A stretch of 47,535 bases of DNA, taken from positions 1 through 47,535 of the forward strand of contig JASEHI010000011.1 of the NCBI GenBank assembly GCA_030018695.1, in the 5' to 3' direction. Under the pieces are notes generated by a model. It was not told where the DNA came from. It was given only the letters and a program-made list of their open reading frames with translations, and searched no databases. The position numbers were made by a program, and so were the translations under genes. The DNA comes from Anaerolineales bacterium. Its GTDB lineage: Bacteria > Chloroflexota > Anaerolineae > Anaerolineales > Villigracilaceae. Below, in pieces: positions 31,376 to 39,092 of the stretch; position 1 is the first letter of the stretch; the number at the start of each line of letters is the position of its first letter.

Positions 31376-31732
31376 ATGGGCGAAGAAATAACTACCCTGG
31401 GCGGCATTAATATTGCGCCAAATGCCGTCGCGACGATCGCTTATCATGCCACGCTGCAATCCTACGGTGTGGTCGGGCTGGCGCCCAAGAATCTGGCTGA
31501 GGGCCTGACGAGCAGCATCACCCGCGAACCGGCGCGCGGCGTTTCGGTGCATTACAACGGCGAAGAGATTGACATTGACGTTCACGTCATTGTGGAATAC
31601 GGCACACGGATTACCTCGGTGGCGTCCAGCGTTGGCAACGCGGTACGATTTAAAGTCGAGAAGGCCTTGGGCATGCCGGTTCACCAAATCAATGTCCATG
31701 TTCAGGGACTGCGCGTCAGCAACCCGGATTGA
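31376..31732 (+). CDS. Asp23/Gls24 (DUF322) family protein
   Basis: 118 aa. The family pattern is complete: LGGINIAPNAVATIAYHATL, a central GVVGLAPKN, HYNGEEIDIDVHVIVEYG and the end VHQINVHVQGLRV. In Firmicutes YloU/Asp23 is envelope-linked and sits next to yloV, as here. AGAGG lies upstream of ATG 31376. The stop codon lies inside the 9-bp target site of a MITE, so the insertion spared the reading frame by one base group. Confidence 0.93.
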   Translation: MGEEITTLGGINIAPNAVATIAYHATLQSYGVVGLAPKNLAEGLTSSITREPARGVSVHYNGEEIDIDVHVIVEYGTRITSVASSVGNAVRFKVEKALGMPVHQINVHVQGLRVSNPD

Positions 31733-31735
31733 TTT

Positions 31736-31848
31736 GGGTGTGTTTCAAATGAATTGAAAGAAAGAACGTCCCGAAGGTTGAATTGAGCCAATTTAGCCGT
31801 CTTTCAAAACCTTCGGGACGGTTGTGTCAACTGAAATGAAACACACCC
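31736..31848 (+). mobile_element. MITE copy C (113 bp) between asp23 and fakA
   Basis: Identical to copy A except one base near position 18. It is flanked by GATTGATTT at 31727-31735 and 31849-31857, a 9-bp target duplication that includes the asp23 stop. Its hairpin now lies in the transcript between two genes that are usually adjacent. Confidence 0.93.
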
Positions 31849-31881
31849 GATTGATTTTAGCGTTCAGGAGAATTTAGCTTT

Positions 31882-33555
31882 ATGGAACTGGATACTCAGG
31901 CGCGCCTCGAGCGATTTAAATCCATGCCGATTGACGGCCAGGCGCTCAAGAAGCTGGTGGAGGCTGGCTTGACCTGGCTGAAGGTCAACCAGCAGACGGT
32001 TAATGTGCTCAACGTATTCCCCGTCCCGGATGGTGATACGGGGACGAATATGGTATTGACGATGCAATCGGCCTGGTCAGAAATTGATGATCTGGGCCAC
32101 CGCAATGTCGGCCAAATGGCGGCCGCAGTATCGCAGGGTGCCTTGATGGGTGCCCGCGGTAACTCAGGGGTCATCCTTTCACAGTTGTGGCGCGGCTTCG
32201 CCCGCGCCCTGCACAAACAGGAGACATTGGACGGCCCCAGCCTGGCGCGCGCTTTTGCTGAGGCGCGCGACACGGCTTACAAAGGCGTCGTCCGCCCGGT
32301 GGAAGGGACGATCCTGACCGTTGCCAAGGATATCGCCTCTGCGGCAGAATCTGCTCTGAACGAGACGCAGGATCCGTTCGAGATCCTGGCGCAGGTCGTG
32401 ACGGCTGCGGATGCTTCCGTCGAGTACACGCCCGAACTCCTGCCGGTTTTGAAACAGGCCGGGGTGGTTGATGCCGGCGGCAAGGGGCTGTATTTCATCC
32501 TCGAAGGGATGTTGCGTTACGTCTACGGCCAGCCGCTGGATGCGCCGCTGGCGACCGTCCAGCCGTTGTCTACGATGATTCTGGAGAACACCCTGGAATC
32601 CATCGAAGCGGGACAGGATTTCGAGATTGTCGTTGATTTCGTCCCGGCCATGCCGCTCGACCTGCCGAAGTTTTATGGGGAACTTGAAGGAATTGGCACT
32701 TCAATCCAGGTCGGCGAAGGGGATGGGATGTATCGGATGCACATCCACGTCCCGACTGAGAACCGTTACCAGCCGATTGACTTCGTTATGACGCTTGGCA
32801 CGGTAACCAAAGTCGCCATCGAGAATTTGATCGCCCAGATGGGTGAGATTGACCGCAAGGCCAGTAGAGATCGGATTGAGCTGGCCAAGATCGAACCCGG
32901 GCAGATTGCCGTCGTGAGCGTCTCGCCAGGCGCGGGCATCTCGCGCGTCTTTGCCAGCCTGGGCGCGGCCGCCATCGTCGAGGGCGGGCAGACGATGAAT
33001 CCCAGCACCCAGGAAATCTTGAGCGCCTTCGAAAACCTGCCGACCGACAAGGTTATCATCCTGCCGAACAACAAGAATATCATCCTGGCCGCCCAGGCCG
33101 CCAGGGATGTCACCGTCAAAAAGGTGCAGATCGTTCCCAGCCGCACCATCCCGCAGGGACTGGCAGCCATGATGCAGCTCAACCCGGATGGGGACGTGGA
33201 AGCCATCGCGGCCAAGATGACCCGGGCGCTGGATGAGGTGACGACCGGCGAGATCACCATCGCCACCCGTTCAGTGGAAATTGATGATGTTGCCGTGGAA
33301 AAGGGGCAGGTCATTGCGTTGATGAATGGCAGCCTGGTTCTTTCAGCCGCCTCTGTGGAGCAGGCCTGCCTCGGCCTGTTGGAAAAAGCCAACGCGGCCG
33401 ACCATGAGTTGATTACCCTTTTCTATGGCGAAGACCTGGCGGCTACCGAGGCCAATCGCATCGTTGATTTGATCCGCGCGGCCTATCCTTCTCAAGAGAT
33501 CGAACTTCAGTACGGCGGACAGCCGCATTATCAGTTCATCATATCTGTGGAGTAA
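31882..33555 (+). CDS. fakA: Fatty acid kinase FakA-like protein (DAK2, YloV family)
   Basis: 557 aa. The N-terminal DAK2 domain (about 1-210) holds VPDGDTGTNMVLTM and GALMGARGNSGVILSQLWRG, the ATP/metal-binding loops; the middle and C-terminal parts follow FakA, with VVDAGGKGLYFILEGM, GEGDGMYRMHIHV and an EDD-like LPNNKNIILAAQAA segment. FakA phosphorylates fatty acids held by FakB (DegV) proteins. Two degV genes follow immediately, which supports this assignment. An AGGAG lies upstream of ATG 31882. A MITE separates it from asp23. Confidence 0.92.
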   Translation: MELDTQARLERFKSMPIDGQALKKLVEAGLTWLKVNQQTVNVLNVFPVPDGDTGTNMVLTMQSAWSEIDDLGHRNVGQMAAAVSQGALMGARGNSGVILSQLWRGFARALHKQETLDGPSLARAFAEARDTAYKGVVRPVEGTILTVAKDIASAAESALNETQDPFEILAQVVTAADASVEYTPELLPVLKQAGVVDAGGKGLYFILEGMLRYVYGQPLDAPLATVQPLSTMILENTLESIEAGQDFEIVVDFVPAMPLDLPKFYGELEGIGTSIQVGEGDGMYRMHIHVPTENRYQPIDFVMTLGTVTKVAIENLIAQMGEIDRKASRDRIELAKIEPGQIAVVSVSPGAGISRVFASLGAAAIVEGGQTMNPSTQEILSAFENLPTDKVIILPNNKNIILAAQAARDVTVKKVQIVPSRTIPQGLAAMMQLNPDGDVEAIAAKMTRALDEVTTGEITIATRSVEIDDVAVEKGQVIALMNGSLVLSAASVEQACLGLLEKANAADHELITLFYGEDLAATEANRIVDLIRAAYPSQEIELQYGGQPHYQFIISVE

Positions 33556-33580
33556 AGTCATCCAGCTTTCTGCCGACCCA

Positions 33581-33612
33581 CAGGGTGCTTCGCGAAGGCC
33601 TACTCGGCGATA
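33581..33612. repeat. Interspersed repeat variant before degV1
   Basis: CAGGGTGCTTCGCGAAGGCC followed by TACTCGGCGATA. It shares TACTCGG and the CTTCG core with the other copies and lies between fakA and the first degV. Confidence 0.55.
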
Positions 33613-33621
33613 AGTAGTAAC

Positions 33622-34458
33622 ATGGAAAAAGTCTGCATCCTCACTGACAGCACAGCGCAATTCACACGCGCCAGGTTTCCCGGCCATGAGCGGGTCTATG
33701 TCATTTCTTTTGGCATAAAACCAGGTACAACCCGGCAAAGAAATTCTCGCCTGCCGCAAGAAGCGTCAGGAGGACGGCTCATTCCCCCAGCCAGACAGGT
33801 ATTCTCAGATTATTTTACCCGGCTAAGCCGGGAATTTGATTACATTTTCATTATCACCCTCTCGTCGTTTCTCAGCCCGATGTTCCACTGGGCTGAGGAA
33901 TCCGCCGGCCAGTACACCAATCACGCCACCATCCAGGTGGTCGATTCACAGACCACTGCCATCGGCCTGGGTTTATTAGTTCAGACTGCGGCCGGGGCAG
34001 CCGTTGCCGGCGCATCCCCGGTGGAGATCGAACAGTTGGTGCGGGCGACCATCCCGCGCGTTTTTATGCTCTTCTGCATCCCAGAGATGAGCTATCTCGC
34101 CGAGGCAGGTTTTCTCAACTGCTCTCAAGCCTTCATCGGTGAGATGTTGGGACTGCTGCCGCTCTTTATCCTGGAAGAAGGACGCCTGACGCCGATGGCC
34201 AAGGTGCGCACCCAGCGCCACCTGCTCGAATCACTTCAGGAATATATAGACGAGTTTAACGATCCCTACCATGTTGCCCTGATTCAGGGAACCGGGCTTA
34301 CTCACTTGCGCGCCCGGCCATTACGCGAGTATGTCGAGGTCAGTTTCCCGCAAACCCCATTCAGTGTGCACGCCATTGGAGCACACCTGGCGACCTTATT
34401 TGGTCCGCAGTGCATCGGTTTGGTGGTGATGGAAAAACCGGAGGCGAGGTCGAAATGA
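33622..34458 (+). CDS. Divergent DegV-family (FakB-like) fatty acid-binding protein
   Basis: 278 aa. It begins KVCILTDSTAQFTRARF (family start TDSTA) and keeps the middle domain (VVDSQTTAIGLGLLVQTAAG, FCIPEMSYLAEAG, GLLPLFILEEGRLTP), so it is DegV-like. The segment after residue 35 lacks the usual TSQPS loop and LSGTY motif: here FIITLSSFLSPMFHWAEESA. It is therefore a diverged paralogue of the next gene, perhaps with another acyl-chain preference. It overlaps degV2 by ATGA. No clear Shine-Dalgarno is present. Confidence 0.8.
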   Translation: MEKVCILTDSTAQFTRARFPGHERVYVISFGIKPGTTRQRNSRLPQEASGGRLIPPARQVFSDYFTRLSREFDYIFIITLSSFLSPMFHWAEESAGQYTNHATIQVVDSQTTAIGLGLLVQTAAGAAVAGASPVEIEQLVRATIPRVFMLFCIPEMSYLAEAGFLNCSQAFIGEMLGLLPLFILEEGRLTPMAKVRTQRHLLESLQEYIDEFNDPYHVALIQGTGLTHLRARPLREYVEVSFPQTPFSVHAIGAHLATLFGPQCIGLVVMEKPEARSK

Positions 34459-35285
34459 AAATATCATTGGTAACCGATAGCACCGCCGACATCCCGGAGG
34501 AATTACGCCTCCAGCACAGTATCGAAGTCATACCGGCCATTCTGAACATTGGCGGTAAAAGTTACGAAGACGGTAAAGGGATTTCCCGTGAGGAGTTTTA
34601 CGAACGCCTGCCAAACTTATCCGTTCCGCCGACCACCTCGGCGCCATCCGTTGGCAGCTTCCAGGAACGCTACGAACGGCTGCTCGATGCCGGCGCTGCA
34701 CATATTCTTTCCATCCATCCGCCAGACAGGTTGAGCGGCATCTTCAACGCGGCGCGCCTGGCCGCCGAACAATTTGGCCCGCGCGTGCACGTGCTGGATA
34801 GCGGTCAGTTAAGCCTGGGGCTGGGGTTTCAAGTGCTCGCCGCGGCTGAAGCTGTTGCGCGCGGCATCAGCCTGGAGGATATCCTCGGGCTTGTCGAGAG
34901 CGTAAAGGGGCGTGTGCGCGTGGTCGCCTTGCTGGATACCATCCTGTATCTTCGCCGCAGCGGTCGCGTCTCTTGGGCCAAGGCGATGATCGGTGATCTC
35001 TTCAACATCCGGCCGGTGATCGAACTGCGCTTCGGCATCATCAAGCGACTGGCCCAGGTGCGCACCCGCTCGCAGGGTATTCTGCGATTGAGCGAGGCGC
35101 TAAACTCGTGGGGGCCGCTTGAACGCCTGGCTATCCTGCATACCAACGCCGAAACCGCCGCCCGCCAACTGCTCGAAGACCTCAAACCGAAACTACCCAC
35201 ACCGCCGCTGGTGGTCAATGTCACCACCGTCATCGGCACGCACACCGGCCCGAACGGGCTGGGGCTAGCGGCGGTAAAAGCGTGA
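34455..35285 (+). CDS. DegV-family (FakB-like) fatty acid-binding protein
   Basis: 276 aa, a standard DegV protein: ISLVTDSTADIPEELR, PTTSAPSVGSFQERYERLL (the ligand loop), LSIHPPDRLSGIFNAARLA, VLDSGQLSLGLGFQVLAA and a C-terminal GTHTGPNGLGLAAV. In the Fak system FakB binds the fatty acid while FakA phosphorylates it, and the acyl phosphate enters phospholipid synthesis. The ATG at 34455 overlaps the end of degV1, and upstream GAGGCGAGG can serve as ribosome binding site. fakA-degV-degV form one unit. Confidence 0.9.
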   Translation: MKISLVTDSTADIPEELRLQHSIEVIPAILNIGGKSYEDGKGISREEFYERLPNLSVPPTTSAPSVGSFQERYERLLDAGAAHILSIHPPDRLSGIFNAARLAAEQFGPRVHVLDSGQLSLGLGFQVLAAAEAVARGISLEDILGLVESVKGRVRVVALLDTILYLRRSGRVSWAKAMIGDLFNIRPVIELRFGIIKRLAQVRTRSQGILRLSEALNSWGPLERLAILHTNAETAARQLLEDLKPKLPTPPLVVNVTTVIGTHTGPNGLGLAAVKA

Positions 35286-35288
35286 GAC

Positions 35289-35345
35289 AAAAGAACCAAA
35301 AGAACCAAAGGAACCAAAGGAGCCAGATGACCTCTGGCTCCTTTG
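35289..35345. repeat. 9-bp repeat array forming a terminator-like hairpin
   Basis: Four 9-bp units (AAAAGAACC twice, AAAGGAACC, AAAGGAGCC) end in a perfect 13-bp stem CAAAGGAGCCAGA/TCTGGCTCCTTTG (35315-35327 with 35333-35345) with a 5-nt loop. T-rich sequence follows. It probably ends the fakA-degV transcript; recG has its own start downstream. Confidence 0.75.
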
Positions 35346-35387
35346 TCGCTTTTGTACATCTGTCTCCTTTGTCTCCTTTTCCCATGA

Positions 35388-35393
35388 TAAAAT
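35388..35393 (+). promoter_or_regulatory. Leaderless-type -10 box of recG
   Basis: TAAAAT, then TACCCC, then ATG 35400. The six-base spacing matches the other leaderless candidates, and there is no Shine-Dalgarno. Confidence 0.5.
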
Positions 35394-35399
35394 TACCCC

Positions 35400-37931
35400 A
35401 TGCAGCCTTCACTGGAGAAACTCAGAAAATACTTCCGCCTCGAATACGATAATGGCTATCAAGACCGCGCGATTATCGGCGGCTTAGTCAAACTCCTGGA
35501 TTTATGGCCGGCGGATGCTCGCAATGAAAGTGTCCCCGAAGAGATCCTGCAAGCTGTCGCTGCTTGCCTGCGGGGCTATCATGACCTGACGCCGGAAGCA
35601 CGCGCCGAGGCGCTGAAAACACTGTGGAAACAAATCCAGGGACAAACCACCACGCGACGCGAATCGCAGCCGGATGCCCCTCCCGCTGCTTCCGCGGAGC
35701 CTGCGGCTGCTGCACCCGGCCAGACCATCCAGCCCGCCCCAGCCAGGCAAGAACGACCGGCCGTTCAGCCATCCCGCCCAGCCTCACCGCCTAGAGCTGA
35801 AAAGGGGCGCGCCGACCTGCACCCCGGTGGCCGCACCAGCCAGACCCCGATCGCGCTGAACGCCTCGCTGACCGTCCTGGCTGGAATTGGCCAGAGTCAC
35901 GCCCGGGATCTCGCCAGGCTCGGTTTGCGCACCCTGGGCGACATGCTCTATTACTTCCCGCGCCGTTACGACGACTACAGCCAGTTGAAACCCATCCACC
36001 GCCTGAATTATGGCGACGAAGTCACCGTAATCGGCACTGTCCAAACTGTGACCAGCCGCCCGGTGCGCGCCGGGGCTGTGAGCATTGTGGAGGTCGTCAT
36101 CCAGGATGGCACCGGCGGTTTGCGCCTGACCTGGTTCAACCAACCCTGGCTCGCCAACCGCCTGCATGGCGGCGACTCCATATCCGTCTCCGGTAAAATT
36201 GACCAGTATCTTGGCCGGCTGGTGATGAATAGCCCCGATTGGGAGCCGGTAGAAGTCGAGAATCTGCATACCAACCGCATTGTACCTATCTATCCGCTGA
36301 CGGCCAATGTCGCCCAGAAGTGGCTGCGCGCACGGTTGAGAGAGGTTGTCTCGTACTGGTCACCCAAACTGAGCGACCATTTGCCCGAGTCCATCCGCTC
36401 GTCTGCGGAATTGCTCAACCTGAAAACAGCCCTCCTGCAGGTGCATTTCCCGGATAATCAGGAGAGCCTGCGCGCCGCGCGCCAGCGGCTGGCTTTCGAC
36501 GAAATCTTCTTCCTCCAGATGGGCGTGCTGCGCCAGAAGCGCGACTGGCAGGCTGCGGACGCCCGCGTCTTCGCGGCGCCGGATGACTGGCTGGAAGCGC
36601 GCATAGGCTCGCTACCCTTTGCGCTGACCGGCGCGCAGGGACGCGCCGTGGCCGATATCCGCAAGGATTTGGCTTCCGGCAAACCGATGAACCGGCTTTT
36701 GCAGGGCGATGTCGGCTCTGGGAAGACGGTGGTGGCGGCCCTGGCCGCGGCGATCGTGACGGAGGCTGGCGCGCCCTCTACGAGAACTTCGCAGGCCGCT
36801 ATCATGGCCCCGACCAGCATCCTGGCGGAACAACATTTCCGCAATCTGAGTCAATTGCTGGCAGGGGAGGGCCGGTTCGGGGTCGAGTCGGTGCGCTTGT
36901 TGCTCGGCGACACGCCCGAGTCCGAGAAAGAGACGATCCGCGCCGGGCTGGCCGATGGCAGCATCAAGGTCGTCATCGGCACACACGCCCTGCTCGAAGA
37001 CCCGGTCACATTTGCCGACCTGCAACTGACCGTGATTGATGAGCAGCACCGTTTCGGCGTCGAACAGCGCGCCGCGCTGCGCTCGAAAGCGACCAACCCG
37101 CACTTGCTGGTGATGACCGCCACACCCATCCCGCGTTCGCTGGCCCTGACCGTTTATGGCGACCTCGACCTTTCGGTGATGGACGAGATGCCGCCCGGAC
37201 GCCAAGAGATCGAGACGCATGTCCTGACGCCGCGCGAGCGTGAACGCGCCTATAGCCTGATCCGCTCCCAAGTCGCAGAAGGCCGGCAGGTGTTCGTCAT
37301 CTATCCGCTCATCGAGGAGAGTGAAAAGAGCGATTTGCTGGCTGCCACGGCCGAGCAAGCCCGCCTTCAGCAGGAGATCTTCCCAAATTTGAAGGTCGGC
37401 CTGCTGCACGGGCGGCTGCGTCCCGACGAGAAAGACGCCGTCATGCTGCGCTTCCGGGAGGGCGAATTCCACGTGCTGGTTTCCACCACAGTGGTCGAGG
37501 TGGGCGTGGACATCCCCAACGCGACTGTCATGCTCATCGAAGGCGCGGACCGTTTCGGCCTGGCCCAGTTGCACCAGTTGCGTGGACGGGTCGGGCGCGG
37601 TGCGGCCCAATCCTACTGTCTGCTCGTCCCGACTCACGAAGATGCGGTCGAAAATGAGCGCCTGACTGCCATGGCCGAGACCAACGATGGCTTTGTGCTT
37701 GCCGAGCGCGACCTCGAACAGCGCGGCCCAGGTGAATTCCTGGGTACGCGCCAATCCGGCTATGCCGGTTTACGCATGGCCTCGTTGAGCGACGTGCGCA
37801 TGATCGAGAAAGCTCGCCTGCAAGCGCAGGCTTTGTTCGAGCGCGATCCCGATTTACAAATGCCCGAAAATCAACTTTTAGCTGATGCCCTGGGGCGCTT
37901 CTGGGGCAATGGCAAAGGAGATGTCAGTTAA
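35400..37931 (+). CDS. recG: ATP-dependent DNA helicase RecG
   Basis: 843 aa, about 150 longer than E. coli RecG because of an N-terminal extension: a helical part (1-85) and an Ala/Pro-rich linker (about 85-150). Then come the wedge/OB domain (LGDMLYYFPRRYDDYS, about 180-330), the Walker A LLQGDVGSGKTVVAALAAAI (about 434), motif II DEQHRFG (about 547), TATPIPRSLALT, and the C-terminal helicase motifs LLHGRLRPDEKDAVM and QLRGRVGRG. RecG reverses stalled forks and branch-migrates junctions. coaD follows two bases later. Confidence 0.96.
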   Translation: MQPSLEKLRKYFRLEYDNGYQDRAIIGGLVKLLDLWPADARNESVPEEILQAVAACLRGYHDLTPEARAEALKTLWKQIQGQTTTRRESQPDAPPAASAEPAAAAPGQTIQPAPARQERPAVQPSRPASPPRAEKGRADLHPGGRTSQTPIALNASLTVLAGIGQSHARDLARLGLRTLGDMLYYFPRRYDDYSQLKPIHRLNYGDEVTVIGTVQTVTSRPVRAGAVSIVEVVIQDGTGGLRLTWFNQPWLANRLHGGDSISVSGKIDQYLGRLVMNSPDWEPVEVENLHTNRIVPIYPLTANVAQKWLRARLREVVSYWSPKLSDHLPESIRSSAELLNLKTALLQVHFPDNQESLRAARQRLAFDEIFFLQMGVLRQKRDWQAADARVFAAPDDWLEARIGSLPFALTGAQGRAVADIRKDLASGKPMNRLLQGDVGSGKTVVAALAAAIVTEAGAPSTRTSQAAIMAPTSILAEQHFRNLSQLLAGEGRFGVESVRLLLGDTPESEKETIRAGLADGSIKVVIGTHALLEDPVTFADLQLTVIDEQHRFGVEQRAALRSKATNPHLLVMTATPIPRSLALTVYGDLDLSVMDEMPPGRQEIETHVLTPRERERAYSLIRSQVAEGRQVFVIYPLIEESEKSDLLAATAEQARLQQEIFPNLKVGLLHGRLRPDEKDAVMLRFREGEFHVLVSTTVVEVGVDIPNATVMLIEGADRFGLAQLHQLRGRVGRGAAQSYCLLVPTHEDAVENERLTAMAETNDGFVLAERDLEQRGPGEFLGTRQSGYAGLRMASLSDVRMIEKARLQAQALFERDPDLQMPENQLLADALGRFWGNGKGDVS

Positions 37932-37933
37932 TT

Positions 37934-38452
37934 ATGGTCCGCGCTCTCTTTCCCGGAACCTTCGACCCCATCCATTATGGTCACATTGACATTGCTGTGC
38001 GTGCGGCGCGTCTTTTCGACGAACTGGTCATTGCCGTTTACGATAAACCGTTGAAATCGCTGCTATTCTCACCCAAGGAACGCATCAAGCTGGTCAATGC
38101 AACCTTCAATGATCATCCCAAGATACGCGTCATCGGTTACAGCGGCCTGACCGTCAATGTCTGCCGTCAGATCGAGGCGCAAGTCATCGTGCGCGGCTTG
38201 CGCGTCTTCTCGGATTTCGAGTTCGAGTTCCGTATGGCGCTGGCCAATCATCGCCTGGCGCCGGATATCGAAATTATCGCCCTGATTACCGCTGAAGAAC
38301 ATACTTTTCTTTCATCCAGTACTGTGCGCGAGATCGCCTCGCTTGAAGGGGATGTCTCCAGCATGGTGCCGCCGCAGGTCGAGAAGGCGCTAAAGATCAA
38401 GCTGACCAGCATGAGCGGTAGACATGTATCGCCAAATGCACTTCGGGATTAG
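37934..38452 (+). CDS. coaD: Phosphopantetheine adenylyltransferase
   Basis: 172 aa. The nucleotidyltransferase motif FPGTFDPIHYGHIDIAVRAA, the conserved VRGLRVFSDFEFEFRMALAN and the C-terminal TFLSSSTVREIASLEGDVS identify CoaD, which makes dephospho-CoA from phosphopantetheine and ATP. The start is two bases after the recG stop, so it is translated from the same mRNA. A short 21-bp imperfect duplication (agaatagagat units) follows its stop at 38450-38486. Confidence 0.96.
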   Translation: MVRALFPGTFDPIHYGHIDIAVRAARLFDELVIAVYDKPLKSLLFSPKERIKLVNATFNDHPKIRVIGYSGLTVNVCRQIEAQVIVRGLRVFSDFEFEFRMALANHRLAPDIEIIALITAEEHTFLSSSTVREIASLEGDVSSMVPPQVEKALKIKLTSMSGRHVSPNALRD

Positions 38453-38534
38453 AATAGAGATCAGATATTCGAGAATAGAGATTAGTAATTGAATCTAGCG
38501 GAGCACTCTCTTGTGCACCTGAACGGAGGAGCGT

Positions 38535-39026
38535 ATGGACATCCTTCACCTGGTTGACCGCCTGGAAGAACTCTTCAACGAAAGCCGCCCCATCCCCCTG
38601 ACCCATAACGTCATTGTGGATGAAGACCGATTCCTGGATATCATTGACCAGATGCGTATTTCCATTCCGGAAGAGGTCAAGAAGGCGCAGCAGGTCTATT
38701 CCCAAAAAGATCGGATTCTCGCCCAGGCTCAGGAAGAGGCGAATCGGACCTTGGTCCTGGCGCGCGAAAAAGCCGATCAGTTGGTGGAGAAGGACGGTCT
38801 CGCTCAGGAAGCTCAAAAGCGCGCCGGCCAGATCATCGAGCAGGCGCGCATGGAGGCCGAGAATATAAAAGTCGGCGCCGATCAATATGCGCTGGATTCT
38901 TTGTTGAAACTGAATATGGAACTGGAGCGCGTCATGACCCAGGTTCGTAACGGCATCCAGATGCTGGAGGAAAAGAATATTCCACCCAGCGTATGCGCAG
39001 CACCTACTCGGCAAGAGACGCCATAG
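38535..39026 (+). CDS. Coiled-coil hypothetical protein downstream of coaD
   Basis: 163 aa. Residues about 45-145 form a long Glu/Lys/Arg/Ala-rich helix (EEVKKAQQVYSQKDRILAQA, QKRAGQIIEQARMEAENIKV) like the stalk of ATP synthase b or DivIVA-type proteins. The N-terminus (MDILHLVDRLEELFNESRPI) is a conserved-looking start. CGGAGGAG precedes the ATG. The last ten residues (VCAAPTRQETP) come from an interspersed repeat, so the native C-terminus was replaced. Its function is unknown; a cell-division or envelope role is only a guess. Confidence 0.75.
   Translation: MDILHLVDRLEELFNESRPIPLTHNVIVDEDRFLDIIDQMRISIPEEVKKAQQVYSQKDRILAQAQEEANRTLVLAREKADQLVEKDGLAQEAQKRAGQIIEQARMEAENIKVGADQYALDSLLKLNMELERVMTQVRNGIQMLEEKNIPPSVCAAPTRQETP
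38995..39017 (+). repeat. Interspersed repeat, short form, in the 3' end of a gene
   Basis: GCGCAGCACC joined directly to TACTCGGCAAGAG. Compared with the long form, the central CTTCG...CAGCGCC palindrome is missing. It is read as AAPTRQE by the coiled-coil gene. Confidence 0.75.
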
Positions 39027-39039
39027 GCATGACACGAAA

Positions 39040-39061
39040 CCTCCGCAGGAAACTGCGGAGG
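39040..39061. terminator. Hairpin between convergent genes
   Basis: CCTCCGCAG-GAAA-CTGCGGAGG lies between the coiled-coil gene and the corA stop. It has a stable GNRA-type loop but no T-tract, so it is a weak terminator or 3' end structure for either strand. Confidence 0.55.
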
Positions 39062-39092
39062 GCTGATGTTTACTTGCCGGCGGCGTGCTTGT

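Noticed and set aside
36612..37754. A 380-codon frame opposite recG
   Set aside because: Antisense to the helicase motifs of recG; no independent signal.
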